Part shown: positions 7,739 to 16,216 of the stretch, piece by piece | Numbering within the stretch: position 1 is the first letter of the stretch | How the letters are laid out: every line of letters starts with the position of its first letter | From: Nostoc sp. NOS(2021) | GTDB lineage: Bacteria > Cyanobacteriota > Cyanobacteriia > Cyanobacteriales > Nostocaceae | DNA: 64,000 nucleotides | Direction: 5' to 3' | NCBI RefSeq assembly: GCF_017115025.1 | Contig: NZ_JABXKM010000114.1 | Location: 1-64,000, forward strand | Translations under genes and position numbers: made by a program | Notes under the pieces: generated by a model | The model's database searches: none | What the model saw: only the letters and a program-made list of their open reading frames with translations | What the model was told of the DNA's origin: nothing

Positions 7739-10700
7739 ATGATAAGCAAGAAAGATATTGAGCAACGTCTACAAGAATTAGACTGGACACTTTACCGGCT
7801 GGCAAAGGAATTTGCTGAACTTCGTGCTAATCGTGCAGGTGAAAAAGAAGCTCCTCCCGCATCGCGCTATCACACCTCCCTTGGCAAAGCTATAGATAAT
7901 CCAGGTACATCCAAGCTAGAAACCATTGAAGATATAGTTCAGGTTCTCAACGGAGAGCTAACTATTTTATGGGAAGCGAAAAAAGTAGTTAGTATTCGAC
8001 TAGAAGATGAAACCATAGAAGCTCTAAAACAGAGAGCCAAAAATGATGGAAAGACTATTAATGAAATAGCCAAGCAATTGTTGTTGCAAGCACTTTCAGG
8101 ACTTCCCGCGCAGAACTCCAAACAACGCACTAATTTAGTTATGGCTGAAGAAGCCAAGATTTATCGTTCTTTTCATCCTGTGATTGCATCTGCTTATTCT
8201 GCCGTACATCAATGGTTGTTAGAAATACCAGAAGCAAAGGGATATCAAGAACTTGACTACTCAAAGGATATTTCAAACTCGTTAGATAAAGCAGATTTAA
8301 AAAGTACAGCATTTCAGTTTTACACTCTCTTTCCTCGTCACTATTTTGAGGCGGCTCATGTTTTAGATAATGTTATTCAGTCAAATAGACTACTGAGAGG
8401 AATTAAATATAATCCACGTATTTATTTAGTAGATGTTGGTTGTACGATGGGTGCTGCTACTGCTGCTTTTATTGAAATGATTCTAACTTTGCCAAAAGAG
8501 GAAATTCAATCAAAAACAATAGAAATTGTTTGTGTAGGCATAGAACCAAACATTTATAGCTATGCTATTTATAAAAAATTGATGCAGGAACTAGAGGCAA
8601 ATATTAAACCATTTAATATTCACTTAGACTTCAAGGCAATTAATCAGCCTTTTGCCCAAGCAATGATGAGTACAATTAGCCATTTGCAAAATAAGCTAAA
8701 TGATAAAGATTCTTCTATGAAAGTTTTATCTAATCTTTTCCTGATGCAGCTTGATATTGCTTCTTCTATTGGGAAAGATGACGTTCTGAAAAGGGAACGA
8801 GATAAAAAGCTCAAAGCTTTAGGATTAGAACCAGATTTTGATACAGAAATAGAAAAAGAGTTTTGGCAAGATGAAGCACTTTCTTTAAAACGGTTATTAG
8901 AGGAAGTACCCATTGAAAAGTTACATTTGATGACAATAGGAACAAAAAACTTAGAAAAATCTCTTCAACAAATAATTAAAGTTAGTGATATCGCTGAGGG
9001 AATAAAAGCTATCAATACAGCGATCAACAAATTCATTGGTAAAGATCATAGAATCTCTTATGTTCTTGAAGATCAGCAAGCAGTTAATTTTGAAAATCCT
9101 ATTAATAGTTATTGGCAAAGCCAACATATATTCAATTATGCTGCTAAATTTCAGGCTGCTTTTCAAACAATCAAAAATAGTGAACTTGAAGAAGACAATG
9201 AATGGAATAAATTGGTAAGTTTGGATAATATAGAGTTAGCTTGGGTTAAAGCTAGAAGCAATCTATTTAATGAGTCTTTTTATGATGAAATAGAGATCCG
9301 GTTATTTGAAAATAATCTGGATGAAAACCTTCAGATGCTTGTTGATAATTTAGTTGACAAGCTATATTCGGATAATCTTCTGCCAACGAATCAAGACATT
9401 GATTATAAATTTGTCAAAGGTAGAGCAAAAGGTCGCCCAAAGCAGCTAACTCGCTTAGAAGAAGAAATACTAGCTATTGCTATTCTGCAAACTATTGGAA
9501 AAAAAAACAAACCCGACCTTAATTTTTATTCGTATAACCTCAAATTTGAACAGACAGAAGACTTATATGAAGATTACTTTCCTCTCTATAAAAATTTTTT
9601 AGAAGTATCAAAAAAAAGTGCTAATTATTATCAAGATGGTGCTGTTTTAAGAACTGACATAGAATCATATTATGTCACAGTTATTCAAGAACAGTTACTT
9701 GATATTACTGAAAGAGAATTAAAAATCACCAGTCAACGGATTAAGTGGTTATTAAGAAAAATTATCAAACAAAATTTGAATGGACATGAAAATGGTATAG
9801 GACTTAAACAAGGAACTCTAACATCAGGCTTTTATGCTAATTTGTATCTGAAGTCAATTGATGATTATTTTAGTAAAGATAAACAGTGGGAAGATATATT
9901 AAATTTTCATCGCTTCGTTGATGATATGATTGCAGTGACTCGACATGGCATTAATATTAAATCATTTGCAACAGAATTAGAAAAAAAACTCAGCGAACTT
10001 GGACTTCATCTTAATAAAAATAAAACCGAAGATTATGATAATATTTCAGATTTTTTACCAACCATAGAACTAGATACTAAACTAGAGAAATTAAATAAGG
10101 ACTTTAATGTAATACTTTATCCTTTATGGATAATGAATTATGATTACCGCACTGAATTTGAGTTAGCTAATAGTAGTCATGACGAAAAAGCATGGTGGCT
10201 ACTTATTAAAATTTATCAACATTGTTTATATTCTTTGGGAATTTATATCACCGAAATGCGTTTGAGCCGTAAAATATATCAAAAATTAGTTGCACAAAAT
10301 TTAAATAAGAAAAAAGAGTTAAGCTTTTCATATTTTCCTAATGATGATAATTTTATCATCATTTCTCAATGGGCTAATAAATTTCAAGAATTAAATGATA
10401 GTTGGCTTTATAAAAAAAATCAGATTAAGTCTCGAGTTGTTAGTCTTTTTCAAGACAGTTTAAAAGAGCTTAGAGATGTTACTAAAGTTTTCAGTGAACA
10501 AAGTAGTTTTCTCAGTAAAAAAGAAAAGCGGGAATTAAATGTAAACCGCAGAAAAGCTGAAACTCGCATAAGATCATCTATAAATAAATTACTGATTTTA
10601 GGTTTTGATAAAGTTTGGCAAGAAATTGTTGACCTTATTTGCGATCCTGACTTATTTGTGATTCGTGATTTACTAGATATTATTGTTGGTTTAGCTTCTC

Positions 10701-11233
10701 AAGGATATGCCGATGCAATTAAGCAACTATGGCAATATTATCAAAAAGAAGAAATTGCCACAGAAGAGCCAAGTCAATATATGCGTGCTATTCTGATCGA
10801 AGCATTTCGCTTTCTGCCAATACTTGAGTTAGAGAATTGGCAATTAATATTTCAATCTGCAACAGAAGGTAAATCTGATATTGAAAAGCTTAAAGCAACT
10901 GAAACTTGGCTATATTTAGGTTGTCTTGCCAAGCCATTTGTGCAACCTAAACATCTTCAAAATGTTGTCAAGGCTTTAAATAGTGTTCCTTCTCCATTTA
11001 CTCGACTCAAGAAAAACTACATCTTGATTTTGGGGATGTACAACTACGACTTACCAGATAATCTTCTTCTTTCAGATGAAGAGAAAAATGATTATTTAAT
11101 CAAAGATGCTTTGAAACTTGCAGAATCAGGAAAAGTATCAGAAATCTTCAAGGAAGTTGAACCAGCAAGAGTTAGACAATATTACAACCTGAAACAAGCA
11201 GCCGTTACTAAAGATAAACAATATTCTCAGTAA
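7739..11233 (+). CDS. Reverse transcriptase-domain protein with RHH and methyltransferase-like regions
   Basis: This 1164-residue protein carries a reverse transcriptase palm at about residues 570-770. Motif A is VLRTDIESYY (Asp640), motif B is GLKQGTLTSGF (688-698), motif C is FHRFVDDM (Asp728-Asp729), and motif D is LSELGLHLNKNKT (751-763). The acidic triad is intact. Residues 82-120 (VSIRLEDETIEALKQ...) look like a ribbon-helix-helix DNA-binding unit. Residues 228-300 contain VDVGCTMGAATAAF and VGIEPN, like motifs I and II of a class I methyltransferase. After residue 800 the protein is helical with no motif I recognise. There is no group II intron maturase zinc finger and no fused Cas1. 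The downstream helicase starts 17 bases later, so the two are one operon. It is AT-rich compared with its neighbours, suggesting transfer. The best guess is a defence-associated RT. Confidence 0.85.
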   Translation: MISKKDIEQRLQELDWTLYRLAKEFAELRANRAGEKEAPPASRYHTSLGKAIDNPGTSKLETIEDIVQVLNGELTILWEAKKVVSIRLEDETIEALKQRAKNDGKTINEIAKQLLLQALSGLPAQNSKQRTNLVMAEEAKIYRSFHPVIASAYSAVHQWLLEIPEAKGYQELDYSKDISNSLDKADLKSTAFQFYTLFPRHYFEAAHVLDNVIQSNRLLRGIKYNPRIYLVDVGCTMGAATAAFIEMILTLPKEEIQSKTIEIVCVGIEPNIYSYAIYKKLMQELEANIKPFNIHLDFKAINQPFAQAMMSTISHLQNKLNDKDSSMKVLSNLFLMQLDIASSIGKDDVLKRERDKKLKALGLEPDFDTEIEKEFWQDEALSLKRLLEEVPIEKLHLMTIGTKNLEKSLQQIIKVSDIAEGIKAINTAINKFIGKDHRISYVLEDQQAVNFENPINSYWQSQHIFNYAAKFQAAFQTIKNSELEEDNEWNKLVSLDNIELAWVKARSNLFNESFYDEIEIRLFENNLDENLQMLVDNLVDKLYSDNLLPTNQDIDYKFVKGRAKGRPKQLTRLEEEILAIAILQTIGKKNKPDLNFYSYNLKFEQTEDLYEDYFPLYKNFLEVSKKSANYYQDGAVLRTDIESYYVTVIQEQLLDITERELKITSQRIKWLLRKIIKQNLNGHENGIGLKQGTLTSGFYANLYLKSIDDYFSKDKQWEDILNFHRFVDDMIAVTRHGINIKSFATELEKKLSELGLHLNKNKTEDYDNISDFLPTIELDTKLEKLNKDFNVILYPLWIMNYDYRTEFELANSSHDEKAWWLLIKIYQHCLYSLGIYITEMRLSRKIYQKLVAQNLNKKKELSFSYFPNDDNFIIISQWANKFQELNDSWLYKKNQIKSRVVSLFQDSLKELRDVTKVFSEQSSFLSKKEKRELNVNRRKAETRIRSSINKLLILGFDKVWQEIVDLICDPDLFVIRDLLDIIVGLASQGYADAIKQLWQYYQKEEIATEEPSQYMRAILIEAFRFLPILELENWQLIFQSATEGKSDIEKLKATETWLYLGCLAKPFVQPKHLQNVVKALNSVPSPFTRLKKNYILILGMYNYDLPDNLLLSDEEKNDYLIKDALKLAESGKVSEIFKEVEPARVRQYYNLKQAAVTKDKQYSQ

Positions 11234-11250
11234 AAATTATCATACTTTCT

Positions 11251-13707
11251 ATGTCTCAAACCCAAGCAAATCCAGAACAACTAAAAATAATCAACCACAT
11301 CAACGGAGCAATATTAGTTCTTGCTCCAGTCGGAACTGGTAAAACCCGCGTTTTATCAGAAAGAGTAGTGAAAGCTATTAATAGCGGCATTCCTGCTCAA
11401 AAAATACTGTGTCTGACTTTCACTAACCGCGCAGCTAAAGAAATGAGCGAACGGTTAGCAGAAATTTGTCCAAAGCAATTTCGCTACATTACAATCAAAA
11501 CTTTTCATAGTTTATGTACTTCAATACTGCGAGTGGAAGCTCGTCAAATTGGTTTACCAGCATATTTTGTAGTTTATGATGATGCTGACTGTCTTGGACT
11601 AATTAAAGATATTTTTCGTCTTACAAAAGACAAAGAAGCTCAAGATAAATTTTCTCAATTAACTGACTGTAAAGTTAAAGCTAGTCAATTGCAGTTATCT
11701 CCCAATTATCCCTTAGAAAAATTATTTGCACCTTTAGGAATAGGTGATGCAAAATTAGCTAGTCAATATCAAAGCATTCTCCAAGAACGTCATTCTCTCG
11801 ATTTTGCCGACTTAATCTTTTATGTTCGCTCAATACTAAATTACTATCCTGAAATTCAACAAAGATGGAAGCAACACTTTGACTTTATCCAAGTTGATGA
11901 AGTACAAGATACTCATCTATCCGAATATGAAATTGTCCGTTGTTTAGCTTCTCGTACTGGCAATATTGCTATGATTGGTGATTTAGATCAAACTATTTAC
12001 GAGTGGAGAGGTTCTGAACCTGATAAATTTATCAGTCAATTTAAACAAGAGTTTCAACCTCAAGAATATTCTCTGACTTGGAATTACCGTGCTACTCAAA
12101 CCTTACTTAATGCTGCTTCTGGTTTTGCTGACTCTTTTGAACAAAGATACACAAAAATTACCCCTGCACCTAATTGTGAGGTTGGAGAATTAATTCCAGT
12201 TTATGCAGGTAAAAATGAATTAGATGAAGCTAAATGGATTGCAACACAGATTCAAAAATTAGCTAATAATGACCCCAATTTTCTCTATAACCGTATTGCT
12301 GTTTTAACTAGAAATCATAAACGAATTGAGATTATTACTAAAGTTTTAGAAAAGTTAAATATTCCCTGTATAACAGTTGAGCAACATCAATTCTTCATGC
12401 GTCAGGAAGTTAAAGATACTTTGGCTTATCTACGATTAATATTAAATCCTTTTGATGCAGGTTCAATGCGTCGGATGTTACTGCGTCCAAATCGGGGAAT
12501 TGGTTCTGTGACTATTGAGAATGTCATCAAAGAGGGAGAAGCTTGTGGGTTTAAACTCACTGATATGGCTTCAACTCAAACTTTTATTGATGGCGACCCT
12601 TTTAGCAATTTACTAAGTGCTTATAATTCTGGCACAATTGTTGTTTTTGATGTGGAAACAACTGGTTTTTCAGCGAGTCAAGATGAAGTTATTGAAATTG
12701 CTGCTTCTAAATTAGTTGCAGGGAAAGTAGAAGCAGAATTTCATGCTTATATTGCCAATACTGTTCCAGTGGGAGAATCAGAACTAATACATGGTTATGG
12801 TGATGATTTTTTATCTGTAAATGGTAGACCTTCAATTGATGTTTTACAGGAATTTTTATGGTTTATTCAAGATGCTTTATTAGTTGGGCATAATCTTGGC
12901 TTTGATATCAAGATGATAACGTCCCATGCTCAAAAAGTCGGTTTATTCACTCCTAAATTTCAATGGGCAGATACTTGGGATTTAGCTAAACGCTTTATAG
13001 AATCAGATAGCTATAGTCTTGAAGCTTTGGCAACTAAATTAAAGCTGACTCAATTACCCACTCATCGTGCCATTGACGACACTCGCACAACGGTTGAATT
13101 GTTGGCAATCTTAATGCCTATAATTGGAATTAATACTGACTATCGCCAAGCTTTAGTCTATCATTATGGGCAAGAATTTGAAAATTTAGCTCATAATATT
13201 GAAAGTTGGAAAGATGCCAGCCAAAAATTACGTCCAGCAGATTTATTAGGTAAAATTTTTGTTGAGTCTGGTTTATATGACTATTATCACCAGGACGAAC
13301 CAAAACGCCTAGAAAATATCAAACGGCTAGTAAAGATTTTTCAAGCACAGGATGATTTAGAACTTCATCCAGATACAGCACTCAGAAGCATTATTGAGTA
13401 TACTGCATTAGCGAAAAATTTAGATCAAATTTCTCAGGATAATAATCAAGTCCTTGTTATCACAATTCATCAATCAAAAGGCTTAGAATTCGATACAGTT
13501 TTTCTAGCTGGTATATCTGAAGATGAATTCCCCACCTATTTCAGTGTGCGTGATAGTAATTTAGAAGAGGAAAAACGTCTATTTTATGTAGCTATGACAA
13601 GGGCAAAAAAACGCTTGTTTATATCGTTTTTTATGAAAGATTCTAAAAACTATTCAAAGTCCAAAAGTCAGTTTATTGCTTCACTCCCTTGTGAGTATTT
13701 AGTTTAA
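11251..13707 (+). CDS. UvrD/Rep-type helicase with inserted DnaQ-like exonuclease
   Basis: This 818-residue SF1 helicase has all its core motifs: Q (NPEQLKII), Walker A APVGTGKT (25-32), Ia LTFTNRAAKEM, II DEVQD (216-220), III GDLDQTIYEWRG (243-254), IV WNYRATQTL, V TIHQSKGLEF (738-747) and VI EEEKRLFYVAMTRAKKRLF. Between motifs IV and V a DEDDh exonuclease domain is inserted at about residues 462-622: VVFDVETTG (Asp467, Glu469), GHNLGFD (Asn548, Asp552) and HRAIDD (His605, Asp610). Both activities appear catalytically intact. It should unwind DNA 3'-5' and degrade 3' ends. It is the second gene of the reverse transcriptase operon, with AT-rich codon use like its partner, so the two probably act together on cDNA or invading DNA. 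Confidence 0.88.
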   Translation: MSQTQANPEQLKIINHINGAILVLAPVGTGKTRVLSERVVKAINSGIPAQKILCLTFTNRAAKEMSERLAEICPKQFRYITIKTFHSLCTSILRVEARQIGLPAYFVVYDDADCLGLIKDIFRLTKDKEAQDKFSQLTDCKVKASQLQLSPNYPLEKLFAPLGIGDAKLASQYQSILQERHSLDFADLIFYVRSILNYYPEIQQRWKQHFDFIQVDEVQDTHLSEYEIVRCLASRTGNIAMIGDLDQTIYEWRGSEPDKFISQFKQEFQPQEYSLTWNYRATQTLLNAASGFADSFEQRYTKITPAPNCEVGELIPVYAGKNELDEAKWIATQIQKLANNDPNFLYNRIAVLTRNHKRIEIITKVLEKLNIPCITVEQHQFFMRQEVKDTLAYLRLILNPFDAGSMRRMLLRPNRGIGSVTIENVIKEGEACGFKLTDMASTQTFIDGDPFSNLLSAYNSGTIVVFDVETTGFSASQDEVIEIAASKLVAGKVEAEFHAYIANTVPVGESELIHGYGDDFLSVNGRPSIDVLQEFLWFIQDALLVGHNLGFDIKMITSHAQKVGLFTPKFQWADTWDLAKRFIESDSYSLEALATKLKLTQLPTHRAIDDTRTTVELLAILMPIIGINTDYRQALVYHYGQEFENLAHNIESWKDASQKLRPADLLGKIFVESGLYDYYHQDEPKRLENIKRLVKIFQAQDDLELHPDTALRSIIEYTALAKNLDQISQDNNQVLVITIHQSKGLEFDTVFLAGISEDEFPTYFSVRDSNLEEEKRLFYVAMTRAKKRLFISFFMKDSKNYSKSKSQFIASLPCEYLV

Positions 13708-13821
13708 ACTATAGGAATCCAACTGGAGTATTGCTAAGTATACTGAGAACCAAAACTTGAACTGGTAATATTTCAGTCAGCTTGGCTTTTCAAAAATCAA
13801 ATAGTATAGATAAAAGCGATC

Positions 13822-13842
13822 ATCTTGTCCGCACCACAAGAT
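13822..13842 (+). terminator. Likely terminator of the RT-helicase operon
   Basis: ATCTTGT (13822-13828) pairs with ACAAGAT (13836-13842) around CCGCACC, with an outer GATC/GATC pair, and is followed by an AT-rich tract with six T residues. It lies 115 bases after the helicase stop. Confidence 0.45.
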
Positions 13843-13950
13843 TAGATCAATTATTTTTTACCCCTGGAATATAGACAGGTGTTTGATTCCTATTTCGTTT
13901 ATTGCGTTTGTGTAATACAATTAAAATAAAATACCAAGCTAACCCTTTTT

Positions 13951-14403
13951 ATGAATACCTTCCTATCTAACCAAATGCCTACTGATTCCAGTATTCTTAC
14001 AGAAGCCGAAGCTGAGGCTATAAAGCAACTTGAACAAATACTCAATCCAGAAAATAGTCAACTGAAATTAGCAGCAGCAAACGGCGAAGAAATGACTATT
14101 CCTGATTCTGTATGTTGTGTATTACGCCAAGTCGTGCAGGCAATGGCATCAGGGAAAAATGTATCTATAGTCACACATAATCCAGAGCTAACAACACAAC
14201 AAGCGGCTGATTTGTTGAATGTGTCACGTCCCTATCTGATTAAATTATTAGAGCAGGGTGAGCTTCCTTACATTATGGTAGGAACTCATAGACGCGTGAA
14301 ATTTGAGGATTTAAGAAAATATAAACAGCAAAGGGATACTAAACGTAGACAACTGCTAGATGAATTAATAGCCGAAAGCCAAGAGTTAGGATTTTATCAG
14401 TAG
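13951..14403 (+). CDS. Excisionase-family HTH antitoxin
   Basis: This 150-residue protein has a winged HTH of the excisionase (MerR-like, HTH_17) type at residues 80-127: LTTQQAADLLNVSRPYLIKLLEQGELPYIMVGTHRRVKFEDL in outline. A short N-terminal region may bind the partner. The PIN-domain gene begins 26 bases downstream. This pairing is a known type II toxin-antitoxin arrangement in which the HTH protein neutralises the toxin and represses the operon. The ATG at 13951 is used; a second in-frame ATG is at 13975. Confidence 0.8.
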   Translation: MNTFLSNQMPTDSSILTEAEAEAIKQLEQILNPENSQLKLAAANGEEMTIPDSVCCVLRQVVQAMASGKNVSIVTHNPELTTQQAADLLNVSRPYLIKLLEQGELPYIMVGTHRRVKFEDLRKYKQQRDTKRRQLLDELIAESQELGFYQ

Positions 14404-14429
14404 GGTGTTCTGATTATTTACTGAGTATT

Positions 14430-14975
14430 ATGTATCATGCTCTATTAGATTCTTGTGTACTGTTCCCTATGTACATACGAGATACCCTATTGTGTATGTC
14501 TGAGGCTGGTTTATATGTACCACATTGGTCGCAAGAAATACTTGATGGCGCAACTCGTAATCTAGTAAATACAGGTAGACTCACAACTACCCAAGCGATG
14601 AGACTGGAAGGGAGAATTAAAGAAGCCTTTCCCACAGCACTAATCGTAGTTTCTGATAATATTGTTCAATTAATGACAAATCACCCTAACGATCGCCATG
14701 TTCTGGCTGCTGCTGTGGTAGCTAAGGCTAATATAATTGTCACCTCAAACCTGAAGCATTTTCAAGATCAGGATTTAGCACCTTGGCAAATCAATGCCAA
14801 ATCTCCAGATGAGTTTTTAAGTGAATTATATAATCTGTATCCGCAACAAGTTATTGAGGTATTACAGCGACAGTCTCAAAGTCTCAAAAAGCCAGCCATG
14901 AGTTTTTTTGAGCTTCTAGAATTACTCAGTAGAGAAGCACCAAGATTTACAAACAATATTAAATCCCAAACTTGA
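14430..14975 (+). CDS. PIN-domain ribonuclease toxin
   Basis: This 181-residue PIN-domain protein is expected to be a metal-dependent ribonuclease that blocks translation when freed from its antitoxin. It starts HALLDSCVLFP, with the first acidic residue at Asp7. It continues with NDRHVLAAAV (Asp88) and IVTSNLKHF, the late strand-helix pattern of this PIN subfamily. The C-terminal 60 residues are an extra helical region absent from the smallest VapC proteins. It forms a pair with the upstream HTH gene, and together they lie directly downstream of the reverse transcriptase/helicase operon. Confidence 0.82.
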   Translation: MYHALLDSCVLFPMYIRDTLLCMSEAGLYVPHWSQEILDGATRNLVNTGRLTTTQAMRLEGRIKEAFPTALIVVSDNIVQLMTNHPNDRHVLAAAVVAKANIIVTSNLKHFQDQDLAPWQINAKSPDEFLSELYNLYPQQVIEVLQRQSQSLKKPAMSFFELLELLSREAPRFTNNIKSQT

Positions 14976-15033
14976 TAGCTTAACGTTGACTGCTAATGTT
15001 ACATCTAGTATCGTTGAGCGGGGAAAAATCAAC

Positions 15034-16080
15034 ATGAAAGCACAGGTATTTAGAGGCGTCAATCAACTGTCTTACGAAGATATCCCAGTTCCAACCCTGG
15101 AACCAGATGAAGTACTGGTACAGGTGCGGGTTGTGGGGTTGTGTCAGTCAGATATTAAAAAAATTCGTTATCCACTGTATGAACCGCCGCGCATTTTTGG
15201 ACATGAAACTGCCGGGACGATCGCATCCGTAGGTAATAATGTCAAAGGTTGGCAAGTTGGACAACGGGTAGCGGTGATGCACCACATCCCCTGTATGCGT
15301 TGCGCCTACTGCCTAAATGATAATTTTTCAATGTGCGATGTCTACAAAAACATCTCCACAACCGCAGGCTTTAACGCCAGTGGCGGCGGTTTTGCTGATT
15401 ATGTCAAGGTTCCCGGACATATTGTCCAAAATGGTGGGCTAATTCCCATCCCTGATCGCATCAGTTTTGAAGAAGCGAGTTTTGTCGAACCAACTAACTG
15501 CTGCTTGAAGGCTGTGAAAAAAGCCCAAATTGCCCCAGGACAAACTGTGTTAGTTACTGGTGCTGGCCCAATTGGGTTAATGTTTATCATGTTGGTGAAA
15601 TATTTCGGAGCAAAAGCGATCGCTACCGATTTACTACCCTCTAGAATTGAAAAAGCCTTGAGTGTCGGTGCAGAGGCGGCTTTTGATGCCCGTGATGCCG
15701 ATTTAACCGCCAAAATCCATGCCCTAACTGGTGGACTGGGTGTTGATGTTACTTTGCTCGCTGTTCCGAGTGAGAAAGCCTTCTTTCAAGCACTTGATTG
15801 TACCCGAAAAGGTGGCAAAATCTTGTTTTTCGCCGAATTCCCTGATGAGGTGGAAATTGCCATCAACCCCAATATTCTCTACCGTCGGGAAATTGACTTG
15901 ATAGGCAGTTATAGCTCATCTTATCGGCTTCAGAATCTATCAGCCGATATTGTATTTCATCAGCGAATTGACGTGAAAGCGTTGATTAGCGATCGCTATC
16001 CATTAAAAGATTTATCAGCAGCTGTGGAAGTTGCGATCGCACCCACACCAGATACTTATAAAATCTTAATTTATCCCTAA
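15034..16080 (+). CDS. Zinc-dependent alcohol dehydrogenase (MDR family)
   Basis: This NAD(P)-linked medium-chain dehydrogenase has 348 residues. The catalytic zinc site is Cys37 (GLCQSD) with His57-Glu58 (GHETAG). The structural zinc is held by Cys87, Cys90, Cys93 and Cys101. The cofactor fold begins VLVTGAGPIGLMFIMLVKYFGA. The overall pattern is of the threonine/sorbitol/galactitol dehydrogenase branch; the substrate is not determined. The start is at the ATG at 15034 (MKAQVFRG), with GGGGA about 12 bases upstream, not the earlier in-frame codon, because the family begins MKA. Confidence 0.87.
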   Translation: MKAQVFRGVNQLSYEDIPVPTLEPDEVLVQVRVVGLCQSDIKKIRYPLYEPPRIFGHETAGTIASVGNNVKGWQVGQRVAVMHHIPCMRCAYCLNDNFSMCDVYKNISTTAGFNASGGGFADYVKVPGHIVQNGGLIPIPDRISFEEASFVEPTNCCLKAVKKAQIAPGQTVLVTGAGPIGLMFIMLVKYFGAKAIATDLLPSRIEKALSVGAEAAFDARDADLTAKIHALTGGLGVDVTLLAVPSEKAFFQALDCTRKGGKILFFAEFPDEVEIAINPNILYRREIDLIGSYSSSYRLQNLSADIVFHQRIDVKALISDRYPLKDLSAAVEVAIAPTPDTYKILIYP

Positions 16081-16216
16081 AAGGGGATGGGGGGGATCTC
16101 TTCAATTTTGAATTTTGTTAGCGCAGCGTTAGCGAGTCTGTGAGCGTCATTTTGAATTTTGAATTTTGAATTGTTATCTCCCCCTGCTCCCTCATCCCTC
16201 CATCAGCCTCAAAAAA

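Noticed and set aside
7739-11233. RT gene as a group II intron maturase or classical retron RT
   Set aside because: There is no maturase X or HNH zinc domain and no intron-like RNA ends. The protein is three times the length of a retron RT and its motif B (KQGTLTSG) differs.
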